In this document: positions 53,104 through 61,955 of the stretch, one piece after another | How positions within the stretch are numbered: the stretch's first letter is position 1 | Layout of the letters: the number at the start of each line of letters is the position of its first letter | NCBI GenBank assembly: GCA_023435305.1 | Contig: JAEYRV010000037.1 | Coordinates: forward strand, 45,414-109,413 | Direction of reading: 5' to 3' | DNA: 64,000 nucleotides | From: Bacillota bacterium | Lineage (GTDB): Bacteria; Bacillota; Clostridia; Acetivibrionales; DTU013 | Notes under the pieces: model-generated | What the model was told of the DNA's origin: nothing | What the model saw: only the letters and a program-made list of their open reading frames with translations | Database searches by the model: none | Made by a program: the position numbers and the translations under genes

Positions 53104-53788
53104 TTTCGCTTTCGGGATACCTTATCAGCTTGTATCCCACTCCCCACACCGTTTTTATATAGCGGTTATCCTTGTCGATCTTATCCCTCAGATTTTTTAT
53201 ATTTACTGCCACTGTCCCTATATCTGCAAAATCGGTTCCCCACACGGCACTGAATATCTGCTCCTTCGATACTACCTTTCCCGCATTCTCAAACAGGTAA
53301 TAGAGCAGCTGAAATTCCCTTGTAGACAGGTCTACTGGTTTACCGCCCACTGTGACCTCGTAGCTTTCCGGGTCGATGTGGATGCCTCCTATAGTCATTG
53401 CACTGCCTTTCCTGAAATGACTGCGTTTTTCACGCCGCAGATGCGCCTTTACTCTCGCCAGCAGCTCTTCGGCTACAAAAGGCTTTGATATATAATCATC
53501 TGCTCCCATCTCAAAGCCAAGCATCGTGTCATATGTGCGGTTCTTTGCCGTAACGAACAATATCGGACAGGCAACGGTATTTCTTACCTGTCTGCAGATC
53601 TCCAGACCATCGATATCGGGCAGCATTACATCCAGCAGGATCAGTGAAAGATCAGGATTGTTCCTTATAAGAGAAAGAGTGCTTTCACCATTGGATGCAA
53701 GAATACATTCATATCCCTCATCCGAAAGGATATCGGAAATCAACAGCGCTATTTCCTTGTCATCATCCACTACAAGAATCTTTTCCAT
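53093..53788 (-). CDS. OmpR-family response regulator
   Basis: A 231-residue regulator: receiver domain with D8-D9, phospho-acceptor D53 (L-L-D-V-M-L-P-D-I-D-G) and K in V-T-A-K-N, then a winged-helix DNA-binding domain (T-R-E-F-Q-L-L-Y-Y-L-F-E-N-A-G-K-V-V-S-K-E-Q). ATG 53788 follows GGGAGC; a 20-codon upstream extension lacks similarity. It should receive phosphate from the overlapping kinase and probably controls the adjacent exporter genes. Confidence 0.93.
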   Translation of the reverse strand: MEKILVVDDDKEIALLISDILSDEGYECILASNGESTLSLIRNNPDLSLILLDVMLPDIDGLEICRQVRNTVACPILFVTAKNRTYDTMLGFEMGADDYISKPFVAEELLARVKAHLRREKRSHFRKGSAMTIGGIHIDPESYEVTVGGKPVDLSTREFQLLYYLFENAGKVVSKEQIFSAVWGTDFADIGTVAVNIKNLRDKIDKDNRYIKTVWGVGYKLIRYPESENEY

Positions 53789-53886
53789 GCTCCCGCCCCT
53801 TTCCGATCCAGCCCGCTTCCAATTCAGCCCGTTTCCGATCCTGCTCATTTCATGCTATAGCCGGTGTTGATACTGCCGGTCATTCA

Positions 53887-55080
53887 TTACTTGCCGGAGA
53901 AAAATACATCGACACTGTACCCGGGCTTCAACTCCCCATCCGGATCCTGCGGCTTAACTTCGACCTTTATTATCCGCTTCCCGTCTTTTTCCACAGCCAG
54001 ATTTGCTATGTGGGATACAACTCCGGGAATCGAGCGGCTGGTATCCGATGACGGCACTATGGTGACAGCCTCGCCCAGCGCTACATTTTTAATAAACTCC
54101 TCGTCAACTTCTGCGCTTACCACTATGGTATCCGCATCGATCAATTGCAGCACCCTGGTGGGCACATTCTGGACTCCCAGAATCGTACCGTTTATCACTC
54201 CTATATTCTGAACGATCCCATTTTTCACACTGGAGACAATACTGCTGCTGTTTATATAATCCTTCGCGCTCTTAGCTTTCATTGTTTCAATATCTATACG
54301 GGCAGTTTCCACACCACTGTCCTGCTTTTCTGTGTTTGTAAAGTTGGAGTTCTCTATCTGATCAAGCTGTGCCTGTTTTGATTTGAGCATTATGTTCAAT
54401 TGGTCAAGCTCTGTCCTCAAAGCGTTCCGGGTCTTCTTGATACTGCTCTCAACATCCGACAGCGCCTTTTCCCTTTGATCCAATATACTGATATATTGAT
54501 CAAGCACGCTTTTGGAGACCGAACCTGCATCATACAGTTCACGGTTATCCCTGACATCCCTTTGTGCATTCTCCAGTTCCTTCTTTGCCAGTGCTAGGGA
54601 TGTTTGAAGCATTTCAATATCTGCGCTGGTGCCTTTGTTCAATTCCTCGGTCTTCGTCTTTATATCTTTTTGTATCTGTGCAATGTCAGCCGAAAGTGCG
54701 GCCGTATCCTGCTCCGTACTTTTCAGCCCTGCCTCTCCGGCCTTGAGCTGTTCACGAAGCTTATCCATCAGTCCCAGGTACTCGGACATATCCAGCGACA
54801 CGAGCTCCTGTCCAAGTGAGACCCGGTCCCCTTCCTTTACTTTGACATCCATGACCACTGATGGAAAGTCTATATTTATATCATAAACCTTTTCGTATTT
54901 TACTTCTCCCCAGGCAATTATCCCCTCAGCCTGAACCGTATCAAGGGAAGCCGGCTCATTGGTTTCAGCCTTCCTCGCCTCTATAATATTATATCTGATT
55001 ATACCTGCTGCAACAAGTACGACGAGCAGGCAAGCCCCTGCCAGCAACCATTTTCTGCGTTTCTTCAACATTTCGATCAT
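53887..55080 (-). CDS. HlyD/MacA-like membrane-fusion adaptor (second system)
   Basis: A 397-residue protein with an N-terminal signal anchor (W-L-L-A-G-A-C-L-L-V-V-L-V-A-A-G), a lipoyl half (V-V-M-D-V-K-V-K-E-G-D-R-V-S-L-G-Q-E-L), a long coiled-coil hairpin (about 110-240), the second lipoyl half (V-K-N-G-I-V-Q-N-I-G-V) and a barrel ending P-G-Y-S-V-D-V-F-F. The build matches the adaptor at 9.8 kb but here the anchor is a helix, not a lipid. Third gene of the ATPase, permease, adaptor operon. Confidence 0.88.
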   Translation of the reverse strand: MIEMLKKRRKWLLAGACLLVVLVAAGIIRYNIIEARKAETNEPASLDTVQAEGIIAWGEVKYEKVYDINIDFPSVVMDVKVKEGDRVSLGQELVSLDMSEYLGLMDKLREQLKAGEAGLKSTEQDTAALSADIAQIQKDIKTKTEELNKGTSADIEMLQTSLALAKKELENAQRDVRDNRELYDAGSVSKSVLDQYISILDQREKALSDVESSIKKTRNALRTELDQLNIMLKSKQAQLDQIENSNFTNTEKQDSGVETARIDIETMKAKSAKDYINSSSIVSSVKNGIVQNIGVINGTILGVQNVPTRVLQLIDADTIVVSAEVDEEFIKNVALGEAVTIVPSSDTSRSIPGVVSHIANLAVEKDGKRIIKVEVKPQDPDGELKPGYSVDVFFSGK

Positions 55081-55119
55081 TATCTGCTACCTCCATTTTG
55101 TCAAGCCCCAGCGTATTAT

Positions 55120-57429
55120 TTATTCAACACTTTTCAGTGACTCGAGCATATCTATATCTTTCATTTTTCGTGCCGCAATACCATTGATTATCAGCGCAAA
55201 TGCCAATGTAATGGCGCCTGATAAGACCACAGTCAGCAGGGATATACGGCTCACCAGATCCATCTGGTCATCCAGCCCCTTAGAAATAATGTCCGCGATC
55301 ACCTTGCCCACCGGTATGCCAAAAATAAAACCCGATATAACAGAAATAATATTCTCTGTCAGTACCAGTGAACGGATCTCCCTCTGATAAAAGCCAAGCA
55401 CCTTGAGCGTTGTCAGATCGCGGATGCGCTCGGAGAAGTTGAGCATGCTGCTGTTATACAATACAACAAACGCAAGTATGCCTCCCATAAATATCAGCAA
55501 TACCGCAGCAATATAGACGACCTTCGTGCTCGCCTTTACGTCCTTCATCTGGCTGTATCTGTCCACATATTCGTCGACATTGTCGCTCTCGAGAAAGACC
55601 GTGTCAGGCTGGTTGTTCCACTTGACCAGTATGGCCGTCGGCTTGAAGGTCTCTCCTATGGATTCGTAGTATTTGTCTGTCATGAAAAGGCCCTGTCCCG
55701 TGGTCATGTATATGATCTGCCTGACCGGGGTCTTAACATAGCTTCCATCAGTCTTTTTGATCATTATGGTATCACCGGCCCTGACCTTTAATGTCTCAGC
55801 CAGCTTTCTGGTAATCGTTATACCGTCTTCAGCAAGCTTCATTTCATTGCCTTCCACATCAGTAAAGTGGACCAGGGGACTTTCCTGGGGCAGAACCGTC
55901 AGCATCTTCATTGTCCTGCTGCCATCGGGGTTCACTATAGCCGCTCCAGCCTCCGCGATCTGCGTTACAGTGCCGTCAAGCTTCATATTGTGGATAAAGC
56001 GGGAATCGACTTTTTTATCCAATATTATCTTCTGGTCATACTTATATGTTGTCTCGTAAGCATGCCCGGCGATCCCGTTGACCATGACAGTCAGCGTGAA
56101 TGCAGCCACAACAAGCCCTGTACAGCCTGTGATCCCTATTATGCTCATTGACATCCGCAGCTTGTTTCTCAGGGTATTCCTTGCTATGAGCTTGCGGCTG
56201 AATCGCATCCTGTTCCAGAGCTTGGGCAGGCTTTCGAGGAATATATGCTTCCCCTTCTTGGGCGGCTTGTCACGAAGCAGCATGGACGGCGAATCCCTCA
56301 GCAGTTTGAGGCAGGCATACAGTGAGATCCCGCCGGTACAAACAAGTATCAGTATCAGGCTGAAAATAAAGTTTGGGTAATTGACCAGTACGCGGTTGTC
56401 AGCCAAAGTCAGCTTAAGCCACGGTATCAGTACCCTCCCAAACAAGTTAGGCCCCAGCAGCAGACCGAAGAACGCCCCCAGCAGCCCCATATATACTCCG
56501 TAGGATGTATAATGCCATAGGATCCTTCCCTTTGTATAACCAAGAGCCTTCAAAATACCTATCTGGCCCCTTTGGTTCTCAACCAGCCTCAGCATCGTGC
56601 TTTGTGTTATCAGGGCCGTTACAAGGAAAAACATAAGGGGGAATATTGCGGCAAGAGTCCTGAACTGGCTGATATTCGACCACACATTGTTGGTACTGCT
56701 GTCCTCGCCCCTCTTTACGATTCCTATAAGATTATCTCCAAGGCCCTTGTCAATCTCCGCCTCTACCGCCTGTATATCCGCTCCCGGTGACAGCTTGACG
56801 CACACCTGGCTGAAAATCTTCTGACCGTATATACTCTTGAGCATGTCTTCGTTTATTATGATGAAACCGAATTTTTGCGGGTCAGGTATTATCGAGGTCG
56901 AGCCCTTGACGGAATAAATATGCTCACTGCTCATGGCCATGCCTTCGATCTTAAAGCTGACCCATTTATCGTTGATCTTCAGTGCGATCGTATCGTTGAT
57001 CTTCAGTCCATGCGCCTTAGCAAAGCTGCTGTCGAGGATAGCACCGCCGCCGCTCTTTAGTCCGCCCTGCTGAAGTATCGGCCGATCCAGCCTGCCGTTG
57101 CGGGAAACCGTATATAGCTTGAGGGTCGGACGGCCCTCCAGGTCGGTAAGTGCATTGATCACAAAGCGCTTCTCTGCTGTTTCGACACCCTTTGTACTGG
57201 ATATGCTCCAAAGCTCTTTTTCACTGGGATTAGCGATATTCACCCACATATCAGATATATTGGAGGCTGCATACATAATGTCCGTATGCACACCGATGGT
57301 TTTCCACATGCTGTCCAGCCCTGTGACGATAGTGACTGAGAGAACAGCCATTATAAAGATCGATATGAACTGGACCTTTGACTTTTTCATATCCCTGATG
57401 GATTTTATGAAGAGTGAGTTTGCTACCAT
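55120..57429 (-). CDS. FtsX-type ABC permease (second system)
   Basis: A 769-residue permease with an N-terminal helix (I-F-I-M-A-V-L-S-V-T-I-V-T-G-L), an extracytoplasmic domain, a first FtsX module at about 255-390 (L-V-E-N-Q-R-G-Q-I-G-I-L-K-A-L-G-Y), a middle helix with a second outer domain, and a C-terminal FtsX module (R-I-R-D-L-T-T-L-K-V-L-G-F-Y). The ATG lies within the end of the ATPase gene (7 bp overlap). Likely exports a lipid, peptide or antibiotic. Confidence 0.88.
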   Translation of the reverse strand: MVANSLFIKSIRDMKKSKVQFISIFIMAVLSVTIVTGLDSMWKTIGVHTDIMYAASNISDMWVNIANPSEKELWSISSTKGVETAEKRFVINALTDLEGRPTLKLYTVSRNGRLDRPILQQGGLKSGGGAILDSSFAKAHGLKINDTIALKINDKWVSFKIEGMAMSSEHIYSVKGSTSIIPDPQKFGFIIINEDMLKSIYGQKIFSQVCVKLSPGADIQAVEAEIDKGLGDNLIGIVKRGEDSSTNNVWSNISQFRTLAAIFPLMFFLVTALITQSTMLRLVENQRGQIGILKALGYTKGRILWHYTSYGVYMGLLGAFFGLLLGPNLFGRVLIPWLKLTLADNRVLVNYPNFIFSLILILVCTGGISLYACLKLLRDSPSMLLRDKPPKKGKHIFLESLPKLWNRMRFSRKLIARNTLRNKLRMSMSIIGITGCTGLVVAAFTLTVMVNGIAGHAYETTYKYDQKIILDKKVDSRFIHNMKLDGTVTQIAEAGAAIVNPDGSRTMKMLTVLPQESPLVHFTDVEGNEMKLAEDGITITRKLAETLKVRAGDTIMIKKTDGSYVKTPVRQIIYMTTGQGLFMTDKYYESIGETFKPTAILVKWNNQPDTVFLESDNVDEYVDRYSQMKDVKASTKVVYIAAVLLIFMGGILAFVVLYNSSMLNFSERIRDLTTLKVLGFYQREIRSLVLTENIISVISGFIFGIPVGKVIADIISKGLDDQMDLVSRISLLTVVLSGAITLAFALIINGIAARKMKDIDMLESLKSVE

Positions 57430-58124
57430 ACGATTGCCTCTGCATCCATCTGTTCGCTATTGTACTCTATGCCTGCAATCTTTCCGTCCTTCATATGTAT
57501 GACGGTATCCGCCATATTCGCGATCATTGCATTATGAGTAACAATTATTACTGTCTTTCCCATGCTGTAGGCCGCATCGCATATCAGCCTCAGGACCTTG
57601 CGGCCCGTAGCCGAATCCAGCGCTCCTGTTGGTTCGTCGCACAGGACTATCTGCGGATTTTTTGCCAATGCCCTGGCTATGGATACTCTTTGCTGTTCTC
57701 CTCCAGATATCTGACTCGGAAAATTGTCCAGCCTGTCCTCCAGTCCGACCTTTATAAGCATCTCCTTTGAATCCAGCGAATCGCTGCATATTTCCTTTGC
57801 AAGCTGCACATTTTCAAGCACTGTAAGGTTCGGAACAAGGTTGTAGAACTGGAATACAAAGCCTATCTTGTTTCTTCTGTAGGTTGTGAGCTCATACTCG
57901 GACATACTGGAAATCTCCTGACCATCCACGGTGATACGCCCTTTGGTCGGTGAATCCATGCCTCCGATCAGGTTCAGTACTGTGGTTTTCCCTGCGCCGC
58001 TTTGCCCCAGCACTACATTCACAGTGCCCTTTTTTATACTAAAGCTAATACCGTCGACAGCCTTGATCGTGTGTCCGCCGACATGATATTCCCTTTCAAC
58101 ATTTTCAAATCTGATAAAGTCCAT
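57423..58124 (-). CDS. ABC ATPase, MacB/LolD type (second system)
   Basis: A 233-residue ATPase: Walker A G-Q-S-G-A-G-K-T-T, Q-loop F-V-F-Q-F-Y-N-L-V-P, signature I-S-G-G-E-Q-Q-R-V, Walker B I-V-L-C-D-E-P and T-H-N-A-M. GAGGGAGAAG precedes the ATG. It is first in the operon, before permease and adaptor, whereas the 6.6-10.8 kb system has the permease first. Confidence 0.93.
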   Translation of the reverse strand: MDFIRFENVEREYHVGGHTIKAVDGISFSIKKGTVNVVLGQSGAGKTTVLNLIGGMDSPTKGRITVDGQEISSMSEYELTTYRRNKIGFVFQFYNLVPNLTVLENVQLAKEICSDSLDSKEMLIKVGLEDRLDNFPSQISGGEQQRVSIARALAKNPQIVLCDEPTGALDSATGRKVLRLICDAAYSMGKTVIIVTHNAMIANMADTVIHMKDGKIAGIEYNSEQMDAEAIVW

Positions 58125-58245
58125 AGATCTTCTCCCTCTGCAAAAAAGCAGGGCTTAACAGCCGCATCGGCCTAATAGCCCATTACAAATTATAGATGGT
58201 AAATATTAACCGGTAAGAGGAAAATTATTAAGAAATATTAAGAGA

Positions 58246-59472
58246 TCAGGCTGGTTCTATATTTCCAGCCGATGTCCTTTTCTGATAAACATTGAAGAGT
58301 ACTGTTGATGCCAATATGAGCACAGCACATATCATAAACATCACTGTGTAACCAAATTTATCGGAAATTGCTCCTCCAAAGACAGGTCCAAGTCCCTGTC
58401 CAATATCTGCACCGATATAAAATGTACTTACTGCCACTCCGACTCTGCTTGCATCCACCTTTCTGATACACTCGGCCTGAAGTGAAAGCTGGCCCGCCCC
58501 CTGACCTATCGATTTCAGCACAGATGCGGCGATCAACAGCCCCAGTGCCGGGGCTATCCCTATCAGGGCCATCGATATGGCTGACAGTACCAGAGAAATG
58601 TTTACCACAATAGTCAGTCCGCTTTTATCCACGACCTTCCCCACGAACATCCTCAGTATGAAAACGACTGCTGCCCCAACGGAGAAAAAAATCCCGACAC
58701 CAAGTATATTTCTTTCCTTTGCCAGCAGGAGCAAAAATGCGCTCACAATACCATTCCCAAAGGAAAACATTCCTCCTGTCAGTGAATAGACAATGGCTTC
58801 CTTTGCGATCAAAGACCTGAGAGCCAATTTTCCGGCCCGGTCAACTGCCTGCTTCACTTCTTTTTTATATGGCAGGAATATCAATATCACCGCTGATACA
58901 ATAGACAACACTGATGTGATAGAAAACAACAGCCTGAAACCGGCATTGTCAATGATATATATCCCGATATTCGGTCCGATTATCGACGCAATTACCTGTC
59001 CTATCCCGTAGTATCCCATTCCTTCACCCAGACGTTCCCTTGGTATAAACATTGAAACCAGCGCAACATTTACCGTACTGCTGATACCAAATGAAACACC
59101 GTGAAGTATTCTGAAAAAGTACAATAATGTGATGTTCGAAGAAAAGGCATAGCCCGCTATTGAGAGACCGATAAGCACATTCGCAGCGATGCACAGCAAC
59201 TTCTTGTTGAAAATATCCGTCGCCAGTCCCGCAAACGGGCGCACGACCAATGCTGCAATGGAAAACATGCCCGATACCACACCTGCCACGGCCAGTGAGC
59301 CATTTATGTCCATTGCATATTTGGAGATGGTGGTATAGATCATATTAAAGCCCATGGTCGTTATCAGGCTGACCATGATCAGAAATACAAAGGATCTGTT
59401 CCACAGTGTATTTGTACTTTCCTGTCTGTTCACTTTTTCAATGGAGGCATCGCTCCCGGAAATTATCCCCAT
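58246..59472 (-). CDS. MFS transporter
   Basis: A 408-residue twelve-helix carrier. The loop 2-3 motif R-P-F-A-G-L-A-T-D (G-x-x-x-D form) and G-K-V-V-D-K in the loop between helices 8 and 9 are the major facilitator signature, and F-F-R-I-L-H-G-V-S-F-G lies in the helix 4 region. It resembles drug/metabolite exporters, but the substrate is open. The ribosome site is weak. Divergent from the LacI-type gene. Confidence 0.87.
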   Translation of the reverse strand: MGIISGSDASIEKVNRQESTNTLWNRSFVFLIMVSLITTMGFNMIYTTISKYAMDINGSLAVAGVVSGMFSIAALVVRPFAGLATDIFNKKLLCIAANVLIGLSIAGYAFSSNITLLYFFRILHGVSFGISSTVNVALVSMFIPRERLGEGMGYYGIGQVIASIIGPNIGIYIIDNAGFRLLFSITSVLSIVSAVILIFLPYKKEVKQAVDRAGKLALRSLIAKEAIVYSLTGGMFSFGNGIVSAFLLLLAKERNILGVGIFFSVGAAVVFILRMFVGKVVDKSGLTIVVNISLVLSAISMALIGIAPALGLLIAASVLKSIGQGAGQLSLQAECIRKVDASRVGVAVSTFYIGADIGQGLGPVFGGAISDKFGYTVMFMICAVLILASTVLFNVYQKRTSAGNIEPA

Positions 59473-59653
59473 AGGTGATCTCTTTCATTCTACTTGCTAT
59501 ATCGTTTGAGCATATAAGTTAATTATAACGGCCCTTTATTATCATGTCAATACAAGCAGATCGATAGCTTCTATTCATATTATGGCGCTGAACACTCTAT
59601 ATTTTCTATGTTTGCGTCGTTTGTAAAAATGTTTACAGAGTGTGATTTCTGAG

Positions 59654-59708
59654 TTGACATATACAAAAAATCAGAGTAAAATTGAAAATAAGCTAAAACG
59701 TTATTGCT
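59654..59708 (+). promoter_or_regulatory. Promoter and LacI-type operator of the regulator gene
   Basis: TTGACA (59654-59659), 17 bases, TAAAAT (59677-59682). Right at the expected start lies the dyad AGCTAAAACGTTATTGCT (59691-59708), matching seven of nine positions per half and centred on the AACGTT core usual for LacI-family sites. Autorepression is likely. Confidence 0.65.
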
Positions 59709-59801
59709 AATGATCTATTAGGGGAAACATAGATTTTTAGCATGCGCCGGAATTTTTTCATAGTCAGTTCTCCTGAATTAGTTTAGTTTATTTATCTAGC
59801 A

Positions 59802-59838
59802 GAGGTATGAAGGCGCAAGGTCTTCATGCCTCATTTTT
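59802..59838 (+). terminator. Terminator-like hairpin in the LacI-gene leader
   Basis: The stem GAGGTATGAAG / CTTCATGCCTC (59802-59812 with 59822-59832) is followed by ATTTTTC. It stands 57 bp before the start codon, so the short transcript from 59689 may often stop here. Confidence 0.6.
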
Positions 59839-59894
59839 CACATTGAATTTACAATAGCTGGCCTGATATGATAATATGAACTCGGGAGTGTATT

Positions 59895-60935
59895 ATGGCT
59901 GATTCAAGTATTAAGGTAATTGCTCAAAGAACGAATGTCTCACCGGCTACTGTATCCATTGTATTGAATGGACGCGGCGATGCCATGCGTATATCTCAGA
60001 AGACACAGGAACGAGTGTGGGAGGTAGCAAAGTCGCTGGGCTACAAGCCGAATATATACGCCAGGCGATTGCGCCGCCGTTCCGAAGAGGATTTCCATGC
60101 GATCATCGGCGTTCTATGGCCGAATCTGTATTCTTCCGAGCTGATCGTCGGTTTTTTTGACGGTATCCAGAACAGTATCCTGAAGGATAAGATGAACGTT
60201 GAGGTCGTCTTGAAGCCTTACGAATATTCACAGCTCCAAACGATGGAAGATGTTTTCAAAAACCAGCTTTTCAACGGTGTTATAATTGTTGGTACCTCTG
60301 ACAGCGACGTCGACTATCTTTATAGCATAAAGTCCACAATGCCGATGGTGTTGTTCAACAGGCAAAATGACAAATACGGCTCCGTATGCGTCGACAACTA
60401 CAACACCGGCGAAAAGGCGGCTCAGCTGCTTGCGGCCAGAGGGCACAAGACTGCAGCCCTAATCGGGCCGGACCTGATATCAAGGAATTTCAACATGAGA
60501 AAGGCAGGCTTCCTGGATGGCTGCCACCGGTATGGGATCACAGTGCTGCCGGAGCACATCATACAGGATACGATAGATTCAGAAGGCAAATATCGGAGCG
60601 CCGAAAAACTGATGATGTCAGGCACTCTCCCAACAGCGCTGTTTCTTCTGATTTCCGACTTCGGTCAGGAAGTTTATTCAGTCCTGCAGGGCAAGGGCGT
60701 ACGCATCCCGGAAGACATCGAGATAATCGGATATTCCGATATAGTGTCCTGCAAACTTCTGAAACCAAGCATGACCGTCATTGACCTGCCCATACAGAAA
60801 ATGGTCAAGAGCTCGCTGCAGCTCATCCTGGACATGATAAACGGACACATCCAGGATTCGCACAACGTATTCGAGGAATCACAGTTCATATTCCGCGAAA
60901 GCTGCGGGGGCTTCCCTGATGTAAAGGGTAAATAG
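59895..60935 (+). CDS. LacI-family transcriptional regulator
   Basis: A 346-residue repressor: helix-turn-helix (I-K-V-I-A-Q-R-T-N-V-S-P-A-T-V-S-I-V-L-N-G) with the hinge region near residue 55 (Y-A-R-R-L-R-R-R), then a periplasmic-binding-protein-like sensor domain (I-I-G-V-L-W-P-N, V-D-N-Y-N-T-G-E-K-A, I-I-G-Y-S-D-I). GGGAGTG precedes the ATG. No sugar genes are adjacent, so the effector is unknown. The divergent MFS gene is one possible target. Confidence 0.92.
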   Translation: MADSSIKVIAQRTNVSPATVSIVLNGRGDAMRISQKTQERVWEVAKSLGYKPNIYARRLRRRSEEDFHAIIGVLWPNLYSSELIVGFFDGIQNSILKDKMNVEVVLKPYEYSQLQTMEDVFKNQLFNGVIIVGTSDSDVDYLYSIKSTMPMVLFNRQNDKYGSVCVDNYNTGEKAAQLLAARGHKTAALIGPDLISRNFNMRKAGFLDGCHRYGITVLPEHIIQDTIDSEGKYRSAEKLMMSGTLPTALFLLISDFGQEVYSVLQGKGVRIPEDIEIIGYSDIVSCKLLKPSMTVIDLPIQKMVKSSLQLILDMINGHIQDSHNVFEESQFIFRESCGGFPDVKGK

Positions 60936-60939
60936 ATAT

Positions 60940-61300
60940 ACTTTGCCCACGCCTTTCACGGCCGCCGACTCTGTGTTATATGATGTTCCATGTCCCCGGC
61001 TTTTATCGCCGCCGACACTGTGTTATTCGTTGTTCCATGTCCCCGGCTTTTATCGCCGCCGACACTGTGTTATTCGTTGTTCCATGCCTCCGCTTTTCAC
61101 CACTGGCCCTGCGTTATTCGTTGTTCCATGCCTCCGCTTTTCACCACTGAACCTGCGTTATTCGTTGTTCCATGCCTCCGCTTTTCACCGCTGAACCTGC
61201 GTTATTCGTTGTTCCATGCCTCCGCTTTTCACCACTGGCCCTGCGTTATTCATTGTTCCATGCCTCCGCTTTTCACCACTGGCCCTGCACTATCTGTATA
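60940..61300. repeat. 44/47-bp tandem repeat array
   Basis: Two units of 47 bp (TGTCCCCGGCTTTTATCGCC) pass into five units of exactly 44 bp (TCCATGCCTCCGCTTTTCAC at 61081, 61125, 61169, 61213, 61257). The shared phrase TGTTATTCGTTGTTCCATG joins the two types, so the longer unit lost three bases. Directly follows the LacI-type gene; no terminator seen. Confidence 0.9.
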
Positions 61301-61536
61301 CTCTTAATATAACTTCTCCGAGTCTATACTCCATAGGATGCCTTCTGCATTTCCTCCCAAGAAGTGCCTTCCCCAAGACTACGCTCCACATGATGCCTAC
61401 TGCATTTTTTCTCACGTGGTATCTTATCTATCTCAGCTTCACAGCGGCACTGAATTTTCCTGAAATTATTGAATTCTCTACATATAAACCTAATCTAGAT
61501 CCCTGTTTGTCCACTCAATATCCCCTCATTGAAATT

Positions 61537-61870
61537 AAAGTAGGACTTTACTTGAATTTCGGTCCACTAAACAAACTAAAGTAGGACTCTACTTGAATTT
61601 CGGTCCACTCTGGATAGGTGGGTGGTCCATTTATCAAGTACAGTCCTGGTTTTCTTTGGTAAAATTGATTTTTTGTGCAATAATCGCTAACAGCTCCTGC
61701 TTATGTCAACAAAGTAGGACTTTACTTGAATTTCGGTCCACTTAGTAAATAAAAGTAGGACTTTACTTGAATTTCGGTCCACTTAGTAAATCAAAGTAGG
61801 ACTCTACTTGAATTTCGGTCCATCACAAATAGGTGGGTGGTCAATTTTTCAAGTACAGTCCTGGTTTTTC
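61537..61870. repeat. 41-bp tandem repeat array C with inverted end copies
   Basis: AAAGTAGGACT(T/C)TACTTGAA recurs at 61537 and 61578, then at 61711, 61752 and 61793, always 41 bp apart. Each cluster ends in an inverted, diverged unit (61613-61655 and 61830-61870, both with AGGTGGGTGGTC and TCAAGTACAGTCCTGG). The cassette of direct units plus one inverted unit is thus present twice, with two and three direct units. The segment 61301-61536 shows nothing recognisable. Confidence 0.88.
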
Positions 61871-61909
61871 GGGTAGTATCGGTGCCTTGGTTTCCTCGGG
61901 TAGTATCGG

Positions 61910-61931
61910 AGCCGCGGTTTTCTCCGCGGCT
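61910..61931. other. GC-rich hairpin downstream of the MerR-type gene
   Basis: AGCCGCGG / CCGCGGCT with a 6-base loop, preceded by two copies of CGGGTAGTATCGG. There is no T-run on the minus strand, so termination of the MerR gene here is uncertain. Confidence 0.45.
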
Positions 61932-61955
61932 TTCCTTATGATGTTGATATCTAGG

